Positions 13,901 through 28,550 of a DNA stretch of 64,000 nucleotides are shown here, in pieces. A program made the position numbers and the translations under genes. This stretch comes from Hermatobates lingyangjiaoensis (lineage: Eukaryota > Arthropoda > Insecta > Hemiptera > Hermatobatidae): positions 97,501 through 161,500 of the forward strand of contig JAPFBL010000070.1 of assembly GCA_026182355.1 (NCBI GenBank), in the 5' to 3' direction. The notes beneath the pieces were generated by a model. That model was not told the origin of the DNA and made no database searches. It worked only from the letters and a program-made list of their open reading frames with translations. The stretch's first letter is position 1; each line of letters opens with the position of its first letter.

Positions 13901-16900
13901 ATAGATTATATGTTTAATATTAATAATACTAACCTCTGTGGTAATGATGAAATGCATGAATAACCTTAATGTCCCTTAGATCCTACATGTGTATTGAGTA
14001 TATTATAAACACGTAAGGACATAGTGTTGACATTGACTTCTTTTCTCTATTGTGTCAATTAATCGTATTAATTTACCAATATCACATTATATAATGTCCT
14101 TTAAAATGATATATAGTTAAGTGCTTACAGTTATAGAATATAATTTGCCTAGTATAAATTTGATTATTAAGTTAATTTAATAGATTTACAAGTATTAGAA
14201 TTTCATATACTTATATTTCATTTGTGATAATATAATTTTAGTGATGTACAAAGTTAAGTGACAATGTGTAAATATTATTCCTTATATTTTTTCAATACTG
14301 TATATCTCGTTAATGCATATAGTATGTAAAATGGAGCATGCAGAAATAAACGTCTTTTTTTACACATAAAAAAACGTAAGGACGTGACATAGATAACACT
14401 CACGAACGAAAGAACGTAAAACATTTGCATCAGTTAGTATATTTAAAGGCTTTTATTAGTACATAACTAACCTGCCCTGTAGAACCTTATCTTCCCGGAT
14501 CAAAGAGGCGCAAACTTTTAAATTTGTCGCTCCTTTCATTAGGGATTTTTTTCTAAGGGAGATTGAGTAATTATCACCATATTGCTGTGAACTAAGTTAG
14601 CTTTTTCTTTACTCTTCTTCAACATGAATCATTGAATTTGTAATCCTAAATTGCCTACATCTCTCTGTATCTAGTTTGTTTCTATTCATTTTACGACCAT
14701 AAGAAATGTAAACTTAAGTACCTTCTTGTGATTCATTCATTCGGTACTCATCAATTATTTATTTTCCTGAAGATTTCATTAATTAGTGTGTTCAGATAGC
14801 ACTTCTATCATATATTTTCATGAATCAGATGTTTTTTTTTAATTTTCTTGGTTTCTTTCTACCTAAATTGTGTTAATTAGAAAAACTGTGTCATGTGTTT
14901 TGATCATTCAAATATTATTTATTAAAGTCTTTAAACACTGTTCTAGTGTATAAAAAGTAATTACTGTATTCATATCTATTATTTTAGGTAAATTATGTTT
15001 TAGATTAATATCAGTTGTATGTATTTATAATTACTATGCACTAAAAAATATTATTCTTGTAGTTTATTTACAATTTTTTATTCAACCCAGTTTGAGAATT
15101 ACGAATTGAATAAATCTTGTTTTGTAGATTTCATCAATATTAAGATATTTTGAAAAAAGAAAGAACAAACATTTTAAAACAGTAATGGGTCCCTACTTTA
15201 GATATTTTAATTATGAAATCCATAGTACCGTTTTCCTCAGTGTAGGTACTAGGTGTCATAACCATTACCGTCCAGAGCTTAAGGTGATGCTAATTTTTAA
15301 ATTAATATAGATTTTTTAAGTTATTTATCTGCCAATTTTTTATCTCTCTTCTTTCAGTTATTTGCTTATTTATTTATTTGTTTATTATTAAAATTTTCTT
15401 TTGGGCAAGTTTAGGCCAATTGTTTCATAGGAAAAAATGCATCGGTTTCCGACGCTGTCCACCTTCAAGAGCATTTGGATCTAAATTATTTGAATTATAG
15501 GTAAATTCATCGTTCTAGTTTAAACCTACAATTCCAACGATTTAGATCTTCAAGAGAAGACCTTGAAGAAGGATAGTGTCCGAAACAGGTCCAACGTTAT
15601 CAAGAGTACATTATCAGTGTACAAGGTAAGTGTGCAGTATGATGTAATTTATACTTACTAAAACAAGAATGCAATATACTTAATTATTAAACAGAATATG
15701 TGTATTTCTATTTTAGGACCTAAAACAACCATAATTAATTGTTTTATTGGTTTATTTTTGAACTTTATAAAAGCCTAATGAAATGAAACGCAGTATTAAA
15801 CATGTATTTGTTACTAAGAGTGTCAATCATTTGTATATACTTAACTGAAAAAAATGTGTATTGCAGGTGGTGACCAAGGGACTGCCTCATCCCTTCGCTA
15901 TTACTCTCTTTGATGATTCTATATATTGGACTGACTGGCACACCAAGAGCATTTCGACTGCCAACAAAATCTCAGGATCTGGTTTTAGAACAATTCATAG
16001 CGGTCTTCATTTCCCTATGGATATTCACAGGTATAGTATTCACAAATAATATATCAATGAATGAAACTTCAGTATTTTTGTATATCTCAGTTTGAGTAGT
16101 GGTGAATAGTGAACGAATTGTTGTCGAAGTTATATTCTAATTTTTGTATGTTTAAACTATAATCATACCTCGGATGCCACGGACAAACTCTGAAGGTTCA
16201 AACTCGTTCGGATTGGCCAATTTGCGGAAACAAGTCCAATGTTTCCGCAGTTGACCGCCAGATGACTTGTGGTCGCTTTGTTTACATCTGTGCCGGAACA
16301 CGTCTGGTTGTTTGGTCCGTATTTTTCGATAATATTGGTCCTGTTTTTTTGTGAAATACTCAACATTTTTTTGACAATGAGAACTTCCGAATCGGAAGCT
16401 TTGGATAATCGGGAATTACGGACAGATGTTCCTCCGTTTAGTCTAAAGAACCGAGGTATGAGTGTATTTTACTGTGCTTTAACCATGAAATTAAACCATG
16501 TAAATTTTTGGTGTATTCTTTTTTATTTTATTATATGTTGACAGCAGATCTGATTTTAAGTATATTCCATTGAAAGTGTTTGCAGTTTTCGCATTCACGA
16601 CCAATACACATTTAATAGACTAGTCTACTATATTTAATTAAAGTACACTTACGAATTAGCCTTCAACATTCATATGTCATCATCAGGTTGACACAGTTTG
16701 ATTTTGTTATTATTTTTTATTTAAATGGGATCATATCATTTAACTTAATTCATCTTAAAGTGGGCTCTGCATTTATCTACCATATGTTTCTCCCTTCTCT
16801 TCTCTCATTCTTTACTTAAGTTTTATATGTCTCAGTGTATTCAAAGTCGTTGAGATACCTCTAAAAGGAGAAATAAGATGACTAAATTAACTAAGATCTT

Positions 16901-19900
16901 TGCTAATCTGAAGAAGGTAACTTCTGAATTGAGGTACTCCTCTTAAATTAGGTTTGAGGTAATCCTCTACTTTCAAAGTTCTTTTTTAACTGACCAAAGT
17001 AGAAGATAGAAGTTGTGAAGTTGGTTCTGTATTGACTAAAACAAAATTGTATCACAACCGATCAGTTCTATAATGAAGATTTTGGGAAAAATTGTTTTCC
17101 TGAATTCATTATTTTCAATAACTAGTGATTTTAGTGAAAATCATACAATCTATATGTTTGAACATGGAGGTTAAAACTGCGACTAAGATGTTTTGACCAC
17201 TTTGTAGTCCGAAGTTTGAAAATCAGTAAGAAAATCCTGACATTCAACTTGTTTGAATGAACACCAATTCTGACTATATGAATTCCCTTACTATAGCTTA
17301 TTCTCTGGACATGACTTTCACCTGAGCCAAAAATTGTCACAATTCTCAATTTTTCACTGAGGTTTATATCTTGATTTTTATTTATTCCATTTATTGTGTA
17401 AACCTTGTGTTGAACAAATAATATATGACACCATATAACAAACAACGTCTTTCCAATACGTAGTGTTTTTCTTTAGACTAAAACAACACTGCATGCTTGA
17501 AAAGGGTTTTTCCCAAATTGAGTAAATACTAATTTGTAACTGATTACACCATTTTTGAATAAAATCCTGTTTTATTTGCACATATATTGTTTAAAATAAC
17601 AGTCCATGTTTAAAATAGCTGAGTATTTGTTACATATACTTCATTATTATTAGTATTTAAGTTATAAACTAGTTTTTCTCATTTGGTTTGAATAAACCAC
17701 TTATTAGTCCATCAGAAGGATAGAATAACACTTGTAAAACTTCATTGATAACATTATGCTATTTCTTTGCGGAATGTTTTTTGATGCAAGGCAGGTGATG
17801 TTTAAGAATGTGGAGAATAAACTTTCTTATTTGAAAAAATTGTTAATTCAGATAAAGTTTATGTAGTGTTATTTAGATTTGTGATTTCTGTTTTCGTCAT
17901 TTAAATGATTAAGTGGGGAAATTATTTCTAATAATAAATTTCGATTTTTTTATATTTATAATGCGACTATTGATCAAGGTTGTCAACAAGTAGTTTTTGT
18001 TTATCGTTAACTTTCTTTTAACTGAATGTTATTTGAATAGTCATGACAGTTGTAATGGGTAGTAATGAGTTGAAAAAAGTAATCTTGATACTATTAACAT
18101 TTGTGCTTGCTGTTGTATCAACTGAATCATCAGTTTTAGAATTAGATGATGATAACTTCCTGGATGAAGTAAGAACTCGAGAATGGGTAATGATTTTATT
18201 TTATGAGCCTAATTGTCATCATTGTACGAAATTTGAACCGGAGTATGAAATGGCTTCCAAGACGTTGAAGGATTATGAACCGCCGATATATCTAGCCAAG
18301 ATTGACTGCAATGGAAATGGGAAGAAAACTTGTGGAACATACTCAGTACACGCGTACCCTACATTAAAGGTATTCAAGAATGGTAAAGAATGGGAGTACT
18401 ACAAGGGCCCAAGAAAACAAGAAGACATTGTGCGCTATATGACGACTACCACGGCTCCAGAAACCTGGAAAATACACTCTGACGAAGGCTTAGACAAATT
18501 TTTAGATAACCCATTCCCTGGTGTCGTTGCATTTGGATCTCAAGAACAAACGGAATCAATTTTTTCAAATCTAGCTGAAAAATATAGACAAAAAATGAGA
18601 TTTGGTACAACTTCATTATCAATTAAAGATTATCCTGAAAGTGGAATAGTTCTTTTTCGGCCGAAACATCTTCATAGTAAGTTGGAGCCAAATAGTGTTA
18701 TTTTTGATGGAGAGGAAAATCATTATGAAATTGAGGAATGGATATTGAAAAATGTCCATGGTTTGGTAGGGTTACGAACAAGAGAGAACATGAGAGATTT
18801 CAAATACCCGCTTGTGGTAGCTTACTATAATGTTGATTATAAAAAAGATCCAAAAGGAAGCAATTATTGGCGAAACAGAATTATGAAAGTAGCGCAAAAT
18901 TTCGCCTACGATTTCACTTTTGCAATATCAAACTATAAAGATTTCACCCATGAATTAAGCGAATTTGGTTATCCTAAACATGGCTCAAAACCAATCATAA
19001 TAGGAAAAACAGAAAACTACGGGAAGTATTTAATGGATGAAGAATTTTCTATGGAAACATTTGAGAAATTCCTTAATAAATTAAAATCAGGAGAACTTGA
19101 AGCATTCATAAAATCAGAGAAAGTTCCTGAAGTTAATGATGGCCCTGTGAAAATAGCAGTTGGTAAAAACTTCAATGAAATTGTTATGGAAAACAAAAAG
19201 GATACTATGATTGAGTTTTATGCACCTTGGTGTGGTTATTGTAAAACACTTGAACCTATTTGGAACGAGCTAGCAGAAAGATTAATTGAGGAGGATATTG
19301 ACATAGTTAAAATAGATGCTTCTAATAACGATGTGCCGGATTTGTTTGAGATTCAAGGCTATCCTACAATATATTTGCTTAAAAAAGATGACAAACATAA
19401 TCCAGTTATATACACAGGGCCAAGAACTGTTGAGGATTTTATCAAATTTATAGCTTCTAAAATGACTAGTGAAATGTTACATTTTGATCGCAATGGCAAT
19501 GCTAAAGTTAAAGAGGAATTGTGATTATTATTTCTTTTCATATTTCTTATCAAAGAGTATCAATAAAACTATTTTTCTTTAGCTGTTGTATTTTGATTAG
19601 TAACAATCATCGTTTACATGATTAGGAGTAAAAAGTCATATGCAGAGGTTGTTTATGAAGCCTAAACTTATAGGTTTTGAAATAGTGTTTTTTCAGGGCT
19701 GGAAAGTGTGACTGATTTTGCTTTTTGGTATTTATTTTCGTTATAGTCATATTACCGGGTTGATTCTCATCGGGAGTGACATAAAGTGCCTCACTCAAAC
19801 TAATTAGAGTAGGGATGTTTAACGCATACTGTCACCATACAGGCTCAAGCTCAATACACTTTATGCCCTCTCCAAGGCTTCAAAAGATTTTTAACGCCCC

Positions 19901-22900
19901 CATGAAAAATCTAGGGCCATGACCAAGATTCACACTCCAATTTAAGTATTAAAGGTAAATTACGATGACCCCTAGATCAAGGATTAAAATTAGTTATTTT
20001 TACCACCATTCCGGAACCATCCCGAAAATAATTTCACACAAGTTTACTTAGTGATAATAGAATAAAATCCAAATACATAATGTTGATAGTAATAGCAATT
20101 TATTAAATTAAATGGAAAATATGTACATGTTTAAAGGGTTACAGTTTCTGTGTGACAGGAACTATTTACAATTTGTAAGACAGGGCTGCGTATTTTCATT
20201 AGGCTTCAATCAGTGCTGCGATATCAAAAGATCGTAATATCTTCTTGTTCGAGATTGAGTGGAAAGCAAGCAGAGCGAGTCCAACATTCTGCGACATTGC
20301 TTTTCACTAACTACAACACAAACGCGAGGGATCCAACCAGTACTTCTTGCGTTTAAATGAGTTGTAAATGAATGAAAACTTCTTAACAGAAAAATGTAAT
20401 CTGCCTGAATTCTCGCCGTCCCGACATCGCTCTTGTGAGGGCTCAGGGACTCCTTCTATAGAAAAGATTCTTCTTTTGTATGGGTGGTGGACGTCTCTGA
20501 TTCCCATGTACCTATCTGTCAGCTTGCGTAGACTGGTTAGCAGGCGCAAGGCTTTGTCGCCACTGATCTCACCTGTAGCCAAGACAAGCTCAGTAGGACC
20601 TAGGTCTGGTCTTCTAACCGAGAACTCTTAAAATGCTATCGATACCACGCGAAGCGCATGCCCTGTTGTTAGTGTTGGACTCGTGGAAGTATTAGCTGTG
20701 GTTCCTCGCCTAGGAAGGGTAGTTTCTCTAGGGAGTCGTTGTATCTTCTAGGGAGGTTGGTTGTAGAGAAAGCACGACCCATGCCATTAAGTAAAGTCCA
20801 TCAGGTGGACTTGAAAACTGTTCCTCATTTAGGTGAGGCCTGACCTGGGCTAATGGGAATTTCCCTTCGTGAGGATGACCGAATCCCTTTCAATTCTAAG
20901 GTAGTCTTTAAATTGTTGACCAGTAGGTGTCGGCCACTCGCCTTGTCGTCCCGGCATCGTCCTCTGCTAGATTCTTGATCTTCCCGATGACAGTTTCATA
21001 CATCACCAGGACGAGGTTAATATAATCCCTGCCTAAGACCATAGTCTGTTAACTAGTGTAGATCCTAAAGCCATCTGTTAGACCACCCCTAGTCATGTTA
21101 TGTAAAGTAGTAGAATAACCTTAATTCAATAAATCATGTTCAACATGATGCGGTTATTATTACATATTAAATCGTTGTCCAACTGGCTCTAATGACTTGT
21201 GCCATAAGAAGAAAAATTTATCTTTGATATAATTAAGGAATGTTGCTTATGTATTATGAAAAGAAACTAATGGGAAATAAGTGACTTTTCCATGATTCAG
21301 TTAACCAAAATTATACAGATCACTTATAATATACCTACGCTATAAGGACTAATTTTGAGTATAACATGAATTTGATTTATTAAATACAGGATGAAATGTG
21401 TTGGATGCACATGCAGTTATACACAGACAACATAAAAAAAACTTTCAAAAATGGACAAAGTGGACTTCAAAATGTGTAAATCGGTTAATTATGATTTAGA
21501 ATTTTTCCACAATTATTTTAATTATAAAACCAAAGTAAAGTAAAATTATTTATTTTAATTATAAAACTAATGTATAGTAAAATTATTTTCTAACACATTT
21601 GAACTGTGGTTTAGTTGGTGGATTTTATTTGATTTTATCGCAGCATATTCCACGTTGTATTACGTGGATTATTTACATAGTTTGTACAATATATCTTACT
21701 TTTACATATAATAATACAATTAAATATATATTTTTTAAATTAATCATTTTTCTTTTAAAAATATTGTAAACGCAAGGCACTTCATGTATACATTATCTGA
21801 GTCAACAGTATATTATTTATTTTTTATAAGGTTGAAAACTGTACAAATATTTTACATATTCTTTTGTAATTAATGAAGAAGGATTAATAGGTCACTTCTC
21901 CCCACAAACTAAAACCTTCCGAAAAAGAGTCAGTTTTTGTGAATACCTCAGAAAACAGTAGGAGATTGCGGTGTCTGCCATGGGCTAGTAGCTATTTTTA
22001 ACTTGTTACTTGCCAGTAATAATAAATATCCTGTGTTCTCAGCTCGATCTAACTATTAAATGCAAAAATCACAACACACTGTACATAGGAGAAAATGTAT
22101 GTCTACCAGTCTTTCATGTATACTAAGGGAACTAATTGAAAATTATTTATTAAGTAAATTTCTGAATAGGGAAATTTAACAATCTCAATGAAGAATCTGA
22201 TAATACGAAACAGCATTGACTTACAACTTATGTATTTGTAACCAAATCTTTTCAACAGTAGTCATTCAAGTAATGAATATAAGAAAAAATATATACAGTA
22301 GTTCATTGTTTCAAACATCAAACAGTAAATATTTTAAAAAATATTTCAAATTGCTTGGTTTTTTTTTACTAATTTTCAATTCCATTATTTGTTTCAGTTT
22401 CCACGAAGATCGTCAACCTCCATTCAAGAATCACTGTGGAGATGACAATGGCGGGTGTTCTCATCTTTGTCTTCCCAACAGCAAGAACTATAGATGCATA
22501 TGTCCACTTGGCTTGGAACTCAATAAAAACAAGTATGATGTTTAGTTGTTAGTCCTAGAGTAAGGGACCAGGGTAGTCCAGTGGGGCTATGTGCTCGCTT
22601 CTGGACTGGTAGATTCGGGGTTTGATACCCACGACTCACCGTCAATTTAGACGCGAGAGATGAAAAAAAATGGTGTACGTTTTCCTTCAGAGAGGGTGTT
22701 AAACCGTCGATCCCGAGCTTGTACGATATCAGGTACTCGATAAAGATGCCTGCTCTATATTTGGGAATTCCAATGTGGAATGTTCATTGTGTTGTATCAA
22801 AAAGGGCTATTGTTTGGCTAATAACACTTGAGTTAGGCAAAATTTAGAATTCTTAATGTTCATTTTGTGTTATCACAATGAACTAATGTTTCATCTATAT

Positions 22901-25900
22901 ATAGTTTCTCATGAAACAGTCATTGCATACTAACTTTGTACTGAAGTACACTTGTAGACAAAATGTTTAATTCAATTATCTGCTGGATGAAACTATGTCA
23001 TGATTTTATGAACAACGGTTTTATTTGATGGGGTCTATATAATATCGGGCTAGTTTGTGCGTTGCTTTTAGTACGCACCCATCTCTTTATCTTGGCCTTC
23101 AGATGAAACTTAGCTATTTTTAGTTGCTACTTGTCATTAATGCAATCGATTAATGAACTTTAAAATAATCTCTTCTAACCTGTTTGAAACAAAGTATAGA
23201 CGTTCTCCAATTGCTATTCAATTATAAAATAGGATTCAATAATTAAAGAGAACATTAGATTTAGAAGAACAAAATTACACTTTTAATACACTTTAACATA
23301 ATCCCCACCAATATTAATATGAGCCGCTTATTTTGAAAGTGGCCTAATTCCATTTATGTTAAAATCGAGATATTTAAGGGTTTGCGTTTTACAAAATTTA
23401 AAAATATTGTCATTTTTTTTATCAACTAATTTTTGTTATAAAAATTCTTAGTAATTTTAAATAAATTTTGTACAATTTGCTGCAAAAGGTAAAGATAACG
23501 TAAAAATGTAATTATTTAAATAGCTAGCTAAATTTTTTTGGAAAATGGAATTAGGCCACTTTCAAAATAAACGGCTCATATATTTGGCTCAATTATAAAC
23601 TATTTTTTTTTTGTTTGTCTGATGGAAAGAGGTCTGGCATGATTTTTGAGCCATTCTTTTTAGAAATTCTTTTACCTCTTCATTGTTGTTTAACTTTTTG
23701 TCTATTTATTGTACCAAAGAAATGAACCATCTGAGTATTAGGTTAGGCTAGGTTGCAGTGGCAGTTCCTCATGAGAACACACGTAGACCGAACATTGGCC
23801 CTTTGTGATACCACACAATGAACATTCTACATTAGGAGTCCTAAATTTTGCCTAACTCAAGTGTATTTAGGGTAGGGATCTTTAAAGAGTAGCTGACATC
23901 ATAAAGGCCTGATACCGACAGCTTGACGTCCTCTTCGAGGGACGAGAGTATTAAGTAGTACCTCCTAACAGATTTTTTCACGGTTTCTTCGGTCAGCTGG
24001 GTAGTATAAGGGTGAACATTAAAATGTTTCAACCTAATATCCTTTATTTAAAATCTATAATGTTTTTCTCTCATTGCTGTCTTTAGTGTGTTTCTCATCA
24101 ACTGTTTTTTGTACGATCGATTTCCAAACAATCACAAAAGGCGACACCACTAAAGATGACCAGTGTGACTTTTCCCTCAAATGATACACTCTAAAAATCT
24201 TTAGAACAGGTATCGTGGTATGCTTCCATCCCATGTTTTGTCTTTGCATGAACAGAATGTGGACATGTCTTTTATTAATAGAACAAGAGTTCTGTAAATA
24301 TACAAGAGTAGGTTAATTAATCTTATGAAAACAATGCTTAAGTTATAGTCTTAATACTTCATAAAATTAACGGACCAATGCTTTTAGAACATGTAGTGTA
24401 CTTTTCAGAGCTGTCTACTTGTGAACGAAATAATTACCGTTTCTGCCTTGTCACTAGTATTTTCTCTAGTTGTGTAATCGGTTGCAATCTTTTCGGGCCA
24501 CCATATTTTGATAAATATGTATTCAAAACCTTTGCAAATTTCGACATAAAATTAATTTTGAAATACTATAAATTTCATATAAATCGTGTAGGTTAATCTT
24601 GTAATTGTCCAGTTGATAATATCTTAATGCACTATATATGCTTTTTTAATTCTACTATTTCTTTTCTTTTTTGACTTATCTTCTTTCTTAGTTATAATTC
24701 TTTAATAATTCTTTAGTCAACTATTTCAAAAGTAATATTAAATTAATGTTTATAGCTTATACATTAAATATTAGTATTAAAATTAGTATCTTACATTAGT
24801 ATTATACATGAAAACTAATCACAGTTGCTCTTTTCTATTTTAATTTATTGTATTATCATTATTTATATTTTTTTTCATTGTTTACATTGACTTAGAAATT
24901 TTTTGAGCGATTCCACTGAGATAAAATTGATATTTATAAAGGAACAATTTAAATTGTTTATTGACTTATATGAGTTGTAAGAGGAATAATATTGTGCAGG
25001 AAAATGATAACACACACTCAGAAAAAATTCGTATATATGTTATTTGACAAAGGGGAAGGAAAATGAAATTATTCAATACTAAGAAGCGATAAAATTCAAA
25101 GTATAATAATTCTGTAAAAAACCAAAAATGTAAAAGATAATTCAAAATTGAAATCTTTTGTTTAAAGATTAATTTATGTAATTATCGTACATCTTTAATT
25201 ATAAATCATCTTAAAACAACATTTTTTCTTCGATGTTTATGATGTTTTTCAGAGAAAATAAGGGTATTTTCCTGTTTTACATTTGAAAATTTTACTTTAA
25301 TATTCATTGTAGAAGGATGTCAAGTAAACGATGTAAGAAATACACTGGCTATTTGAACAAAATAATTTAAATAATTTCCTACATGTTCTCTTGTAGGAGA
25401 ATATTTCGTTTCTAGAAATGTTCACATGGGTTTTTCAAAAATGTTATTACTGCTGTAGTTATACTAATAAAATTATTTGCATCAGCTGTGTGATATACAA
25501 AAATAAGCTTATATATTGATATGTCCTTCAATCACTATCTCTACTACCTCAGGAATGAAAGACTAATAATCATATCCCGTTTAGATGTTCACATTATGCC
25601 TAAAAAAGACGTTATATATTACACACTCATGAAATTTGATATTAAGTTACTTATAGTAAAGTTGAGTGTAGGCCACTCCAGATTTTTTTGTCTGTTTTTG
25701 GTTTTGTTTTTGTTGTAGTTTTCTCTTCTTAGTAAATGCTTCTTGTTTATCATTTAAGGACATTTTGTGTATAATGTCGTACACGCAATCTGAAAAGGAG
25801 TTTGTAGTAAAATAAACACCTTCAGAATAGAAGTACTATTCTGAGGAAAACCTTCTCACTATAAATAGAAAAACCTGAAGAAGATAACTAAGTTGGTATT

Positions 25901-27274
25901 CGAAATGCTTTTTTTATGACATTCAACTGATTCAATCATTCCTGTTCCTATCTTCTCCCTACAATCGGATCTACAAGAAAACCGCCTTTTTTTTTTTAAT
26001 AAAACTTTGTTTTTGTGGAGACTTATTTCCAAGAATAAGTGATTGCCACATAGCAAGTGTGCTAATTTATGAATTCTTGAATATGTTTTCTTCATATAGA
26101 AACTTTCCTCATGATATTTTACCCAGGATGATGTAAAATGGTAACATTATACTATTGTTTTCTTCAATTTATACTTGATTATACTGTTGTTTATAGTTAC
26201 AATTTGTTTTCGCCATTCCTAAAGTTATTATCTGTTATTTGTTTCAGTCGTACTTGCATGCATTCTTCAGACAGTGTTCTCCTGTTTGCACGCAAAAAGG
26301 ACCTCCGTCTTCACTCCCTGAAGAACAGTTCTTCAGACTACGATGTAGTCCTGCCTATTGATAATATTAAATCCATTGTTTCCCTTGCCTGGGACCCCAA
26401 AACTAGATATATCTTCTGGAGTGATATTGGCAGCAGTACAATATCTTCAGCTGCCATTGATGGACAAAATCAGAGAGAAATCGTCAGTTTTAATTTAGGT
26501 AACAAAAAACATAAGAGTCATTGCAATAATTTTTTTTTATGTTCATTTCTACATGAATATTTCAGCGATTTTCAATGTTTTCTTGACCACAATTACTAAT
26601 AAATACTTTTCTTCTTTTCGGAATTTGGTCAGGTTATGTATTTGTTTACCCTAACCAAATTCCGAGAATAAGAAAAGTATATATATATTGTTTTGGTAGA
26701 AAACAGTGATCGTGATAGGCTACAAATACTAGAGGCTTTATTGATCAAAGACTTGAGCCCCTCGCTGAACTCTCAAATCAGTGACATGTTTGTCATCCCG
26801 AGTTCTAGGACCTTCGAATCTAGAATAAAATTTGTTCGGAACGCTCCTCTGTTGTGGGCTGTCGGAGTTGTGAAGTTCTGGTGTGATTCAACTAAGTAAC
26901 GCTTGGGTGCGCGCATGTAGCACTACTTTGACAGTTGACGCTGCCATTATTTAAACTGTGCTAATTTATATTGTTGTTTATTTTTTGTTTATGTTTTAAT
27001 TGTTTCGTTTTATTGTTACCGTTTACCTGATGATGGCCAATGTGGTTGAAAGCATGTGTTTGTGAGGTGTCTAATATAGAAAGTTTCAATAGTTTTCTTC
27101 AAGGCAGTTTTCCTTATCTCGTTATGACATTAGGTAGATTAATTTATGAGCTACCAGTGGATTACAAGAAAATTATTAGGCAAAAAGAACATCTTTCTAA
27201 GAAGATAATTATTGCTGAAACCGCTGTGCTTTTTAATAATAGTTGTTTAAAAGAAGACTTGCTGCCAGTATACA

Positions 27275-27319
<45 letters not shown>

Positions 27320-27494
27320 CACTTTTTTGATGAAAATACGATCCGAAACGGACAAATACAGTTCAATGTACATAAAGAAACGTAGTTTTTTTTGTATAAC
27401 AGCACAAGAGGTTCTCTCCTGAAGACGGTTCAACCGAAAATTAGAGACTGTAAGTGTGTGTTTTTAATTTCTCTACGTTTCTTTATGTACATTG

Positions 27495-27561
<67 letters not shown>

Positions 27562-28480
27562 AAACACTTTTTCTTTTTCTCGGAGTTTGGTCAGGGTAAA
27601 TATATGGAATCACCTTTTTGCCAACGTTTCATCTTTATTTCAAGACATCCTCAGGGCTATAAACTAACAAAAAACAATAAACAATGGACATTTTTTCATT
27701 TCTACTTTAAAAACATCATAAACAAATTGAAAAAAGAACTTACTGAAGGCTTGGTTCTGTTACATTTACAAACAACCGTTTTTAAAGTTTTTAAAGTAGT
27801 TGTTGTTTTTAAAGTAGAAATGAAAAAATGTCCATTGTTTATTGTTTTTTGTTAGTTTATAGCCCTGAGGATGTCTTGAAATAAAGACGAAACGTTGGCA
27901 AAAAGGTGATTCCATATATTTACCCTGACCAAACTCCGAGAAAAAGAAAAAGTGTTTTGTGAATATTTTGTGGTCAAGAAAACAGTACCGTATTATATAT
28001 ATATATATATATACAAAACTAAAGTTTATCGGGACTTGGTCAGTTCTTCAGGTTCAAATTAAACTCTCATTGCCTGAGACTCATGGCAATGAGTGTTTAA
28101 TTTGAACCTGAAGAACTGACTGAGTCCCGATAAAATTTAGTTTTGTTTCTATTCCACGGTCGATACTTTTAAAGGGCTTCTGAGGAAGCCTTCATTTGGT
28201 TATTGGGTGCAAGAAATTCCCCTGGTCTAAATTTAATCAGATGATTTTTTTTTCAGCCTCGTTTATTTGTTTAATTTTAGTTTTATGTTCTTTCCTTTCC
28301 TTTCTCTTTTTTACTTTTCTCCTCCCTTTTACATGTAATACTTTTATAAATATCACTTTTATAATTTTATTTGTTTTTTTGGTTACTTTTGGTTTAATTA
28401 ATCTCTCTCTCTGGTTAGTTTTGTTTTAATGGGTCTTTATTTTTAATTACTGTCTCCTCTTTCCTCCTCCTCCTCTCTCT

Positions 28481-28550
<70 letters not shown>

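Noticed and set aside
22564..22640. Functional tRNA gene
   Set aside because: B-box-like sequence is present but no cloverleaf closes; the piece is the head of a dispersed SINE.
28196..28429. Hydrophobic 77-codon ORF
   Set aside because: Low-complexity T-rich intron sequence next to pyrimidine repeats; no homologous pattern.
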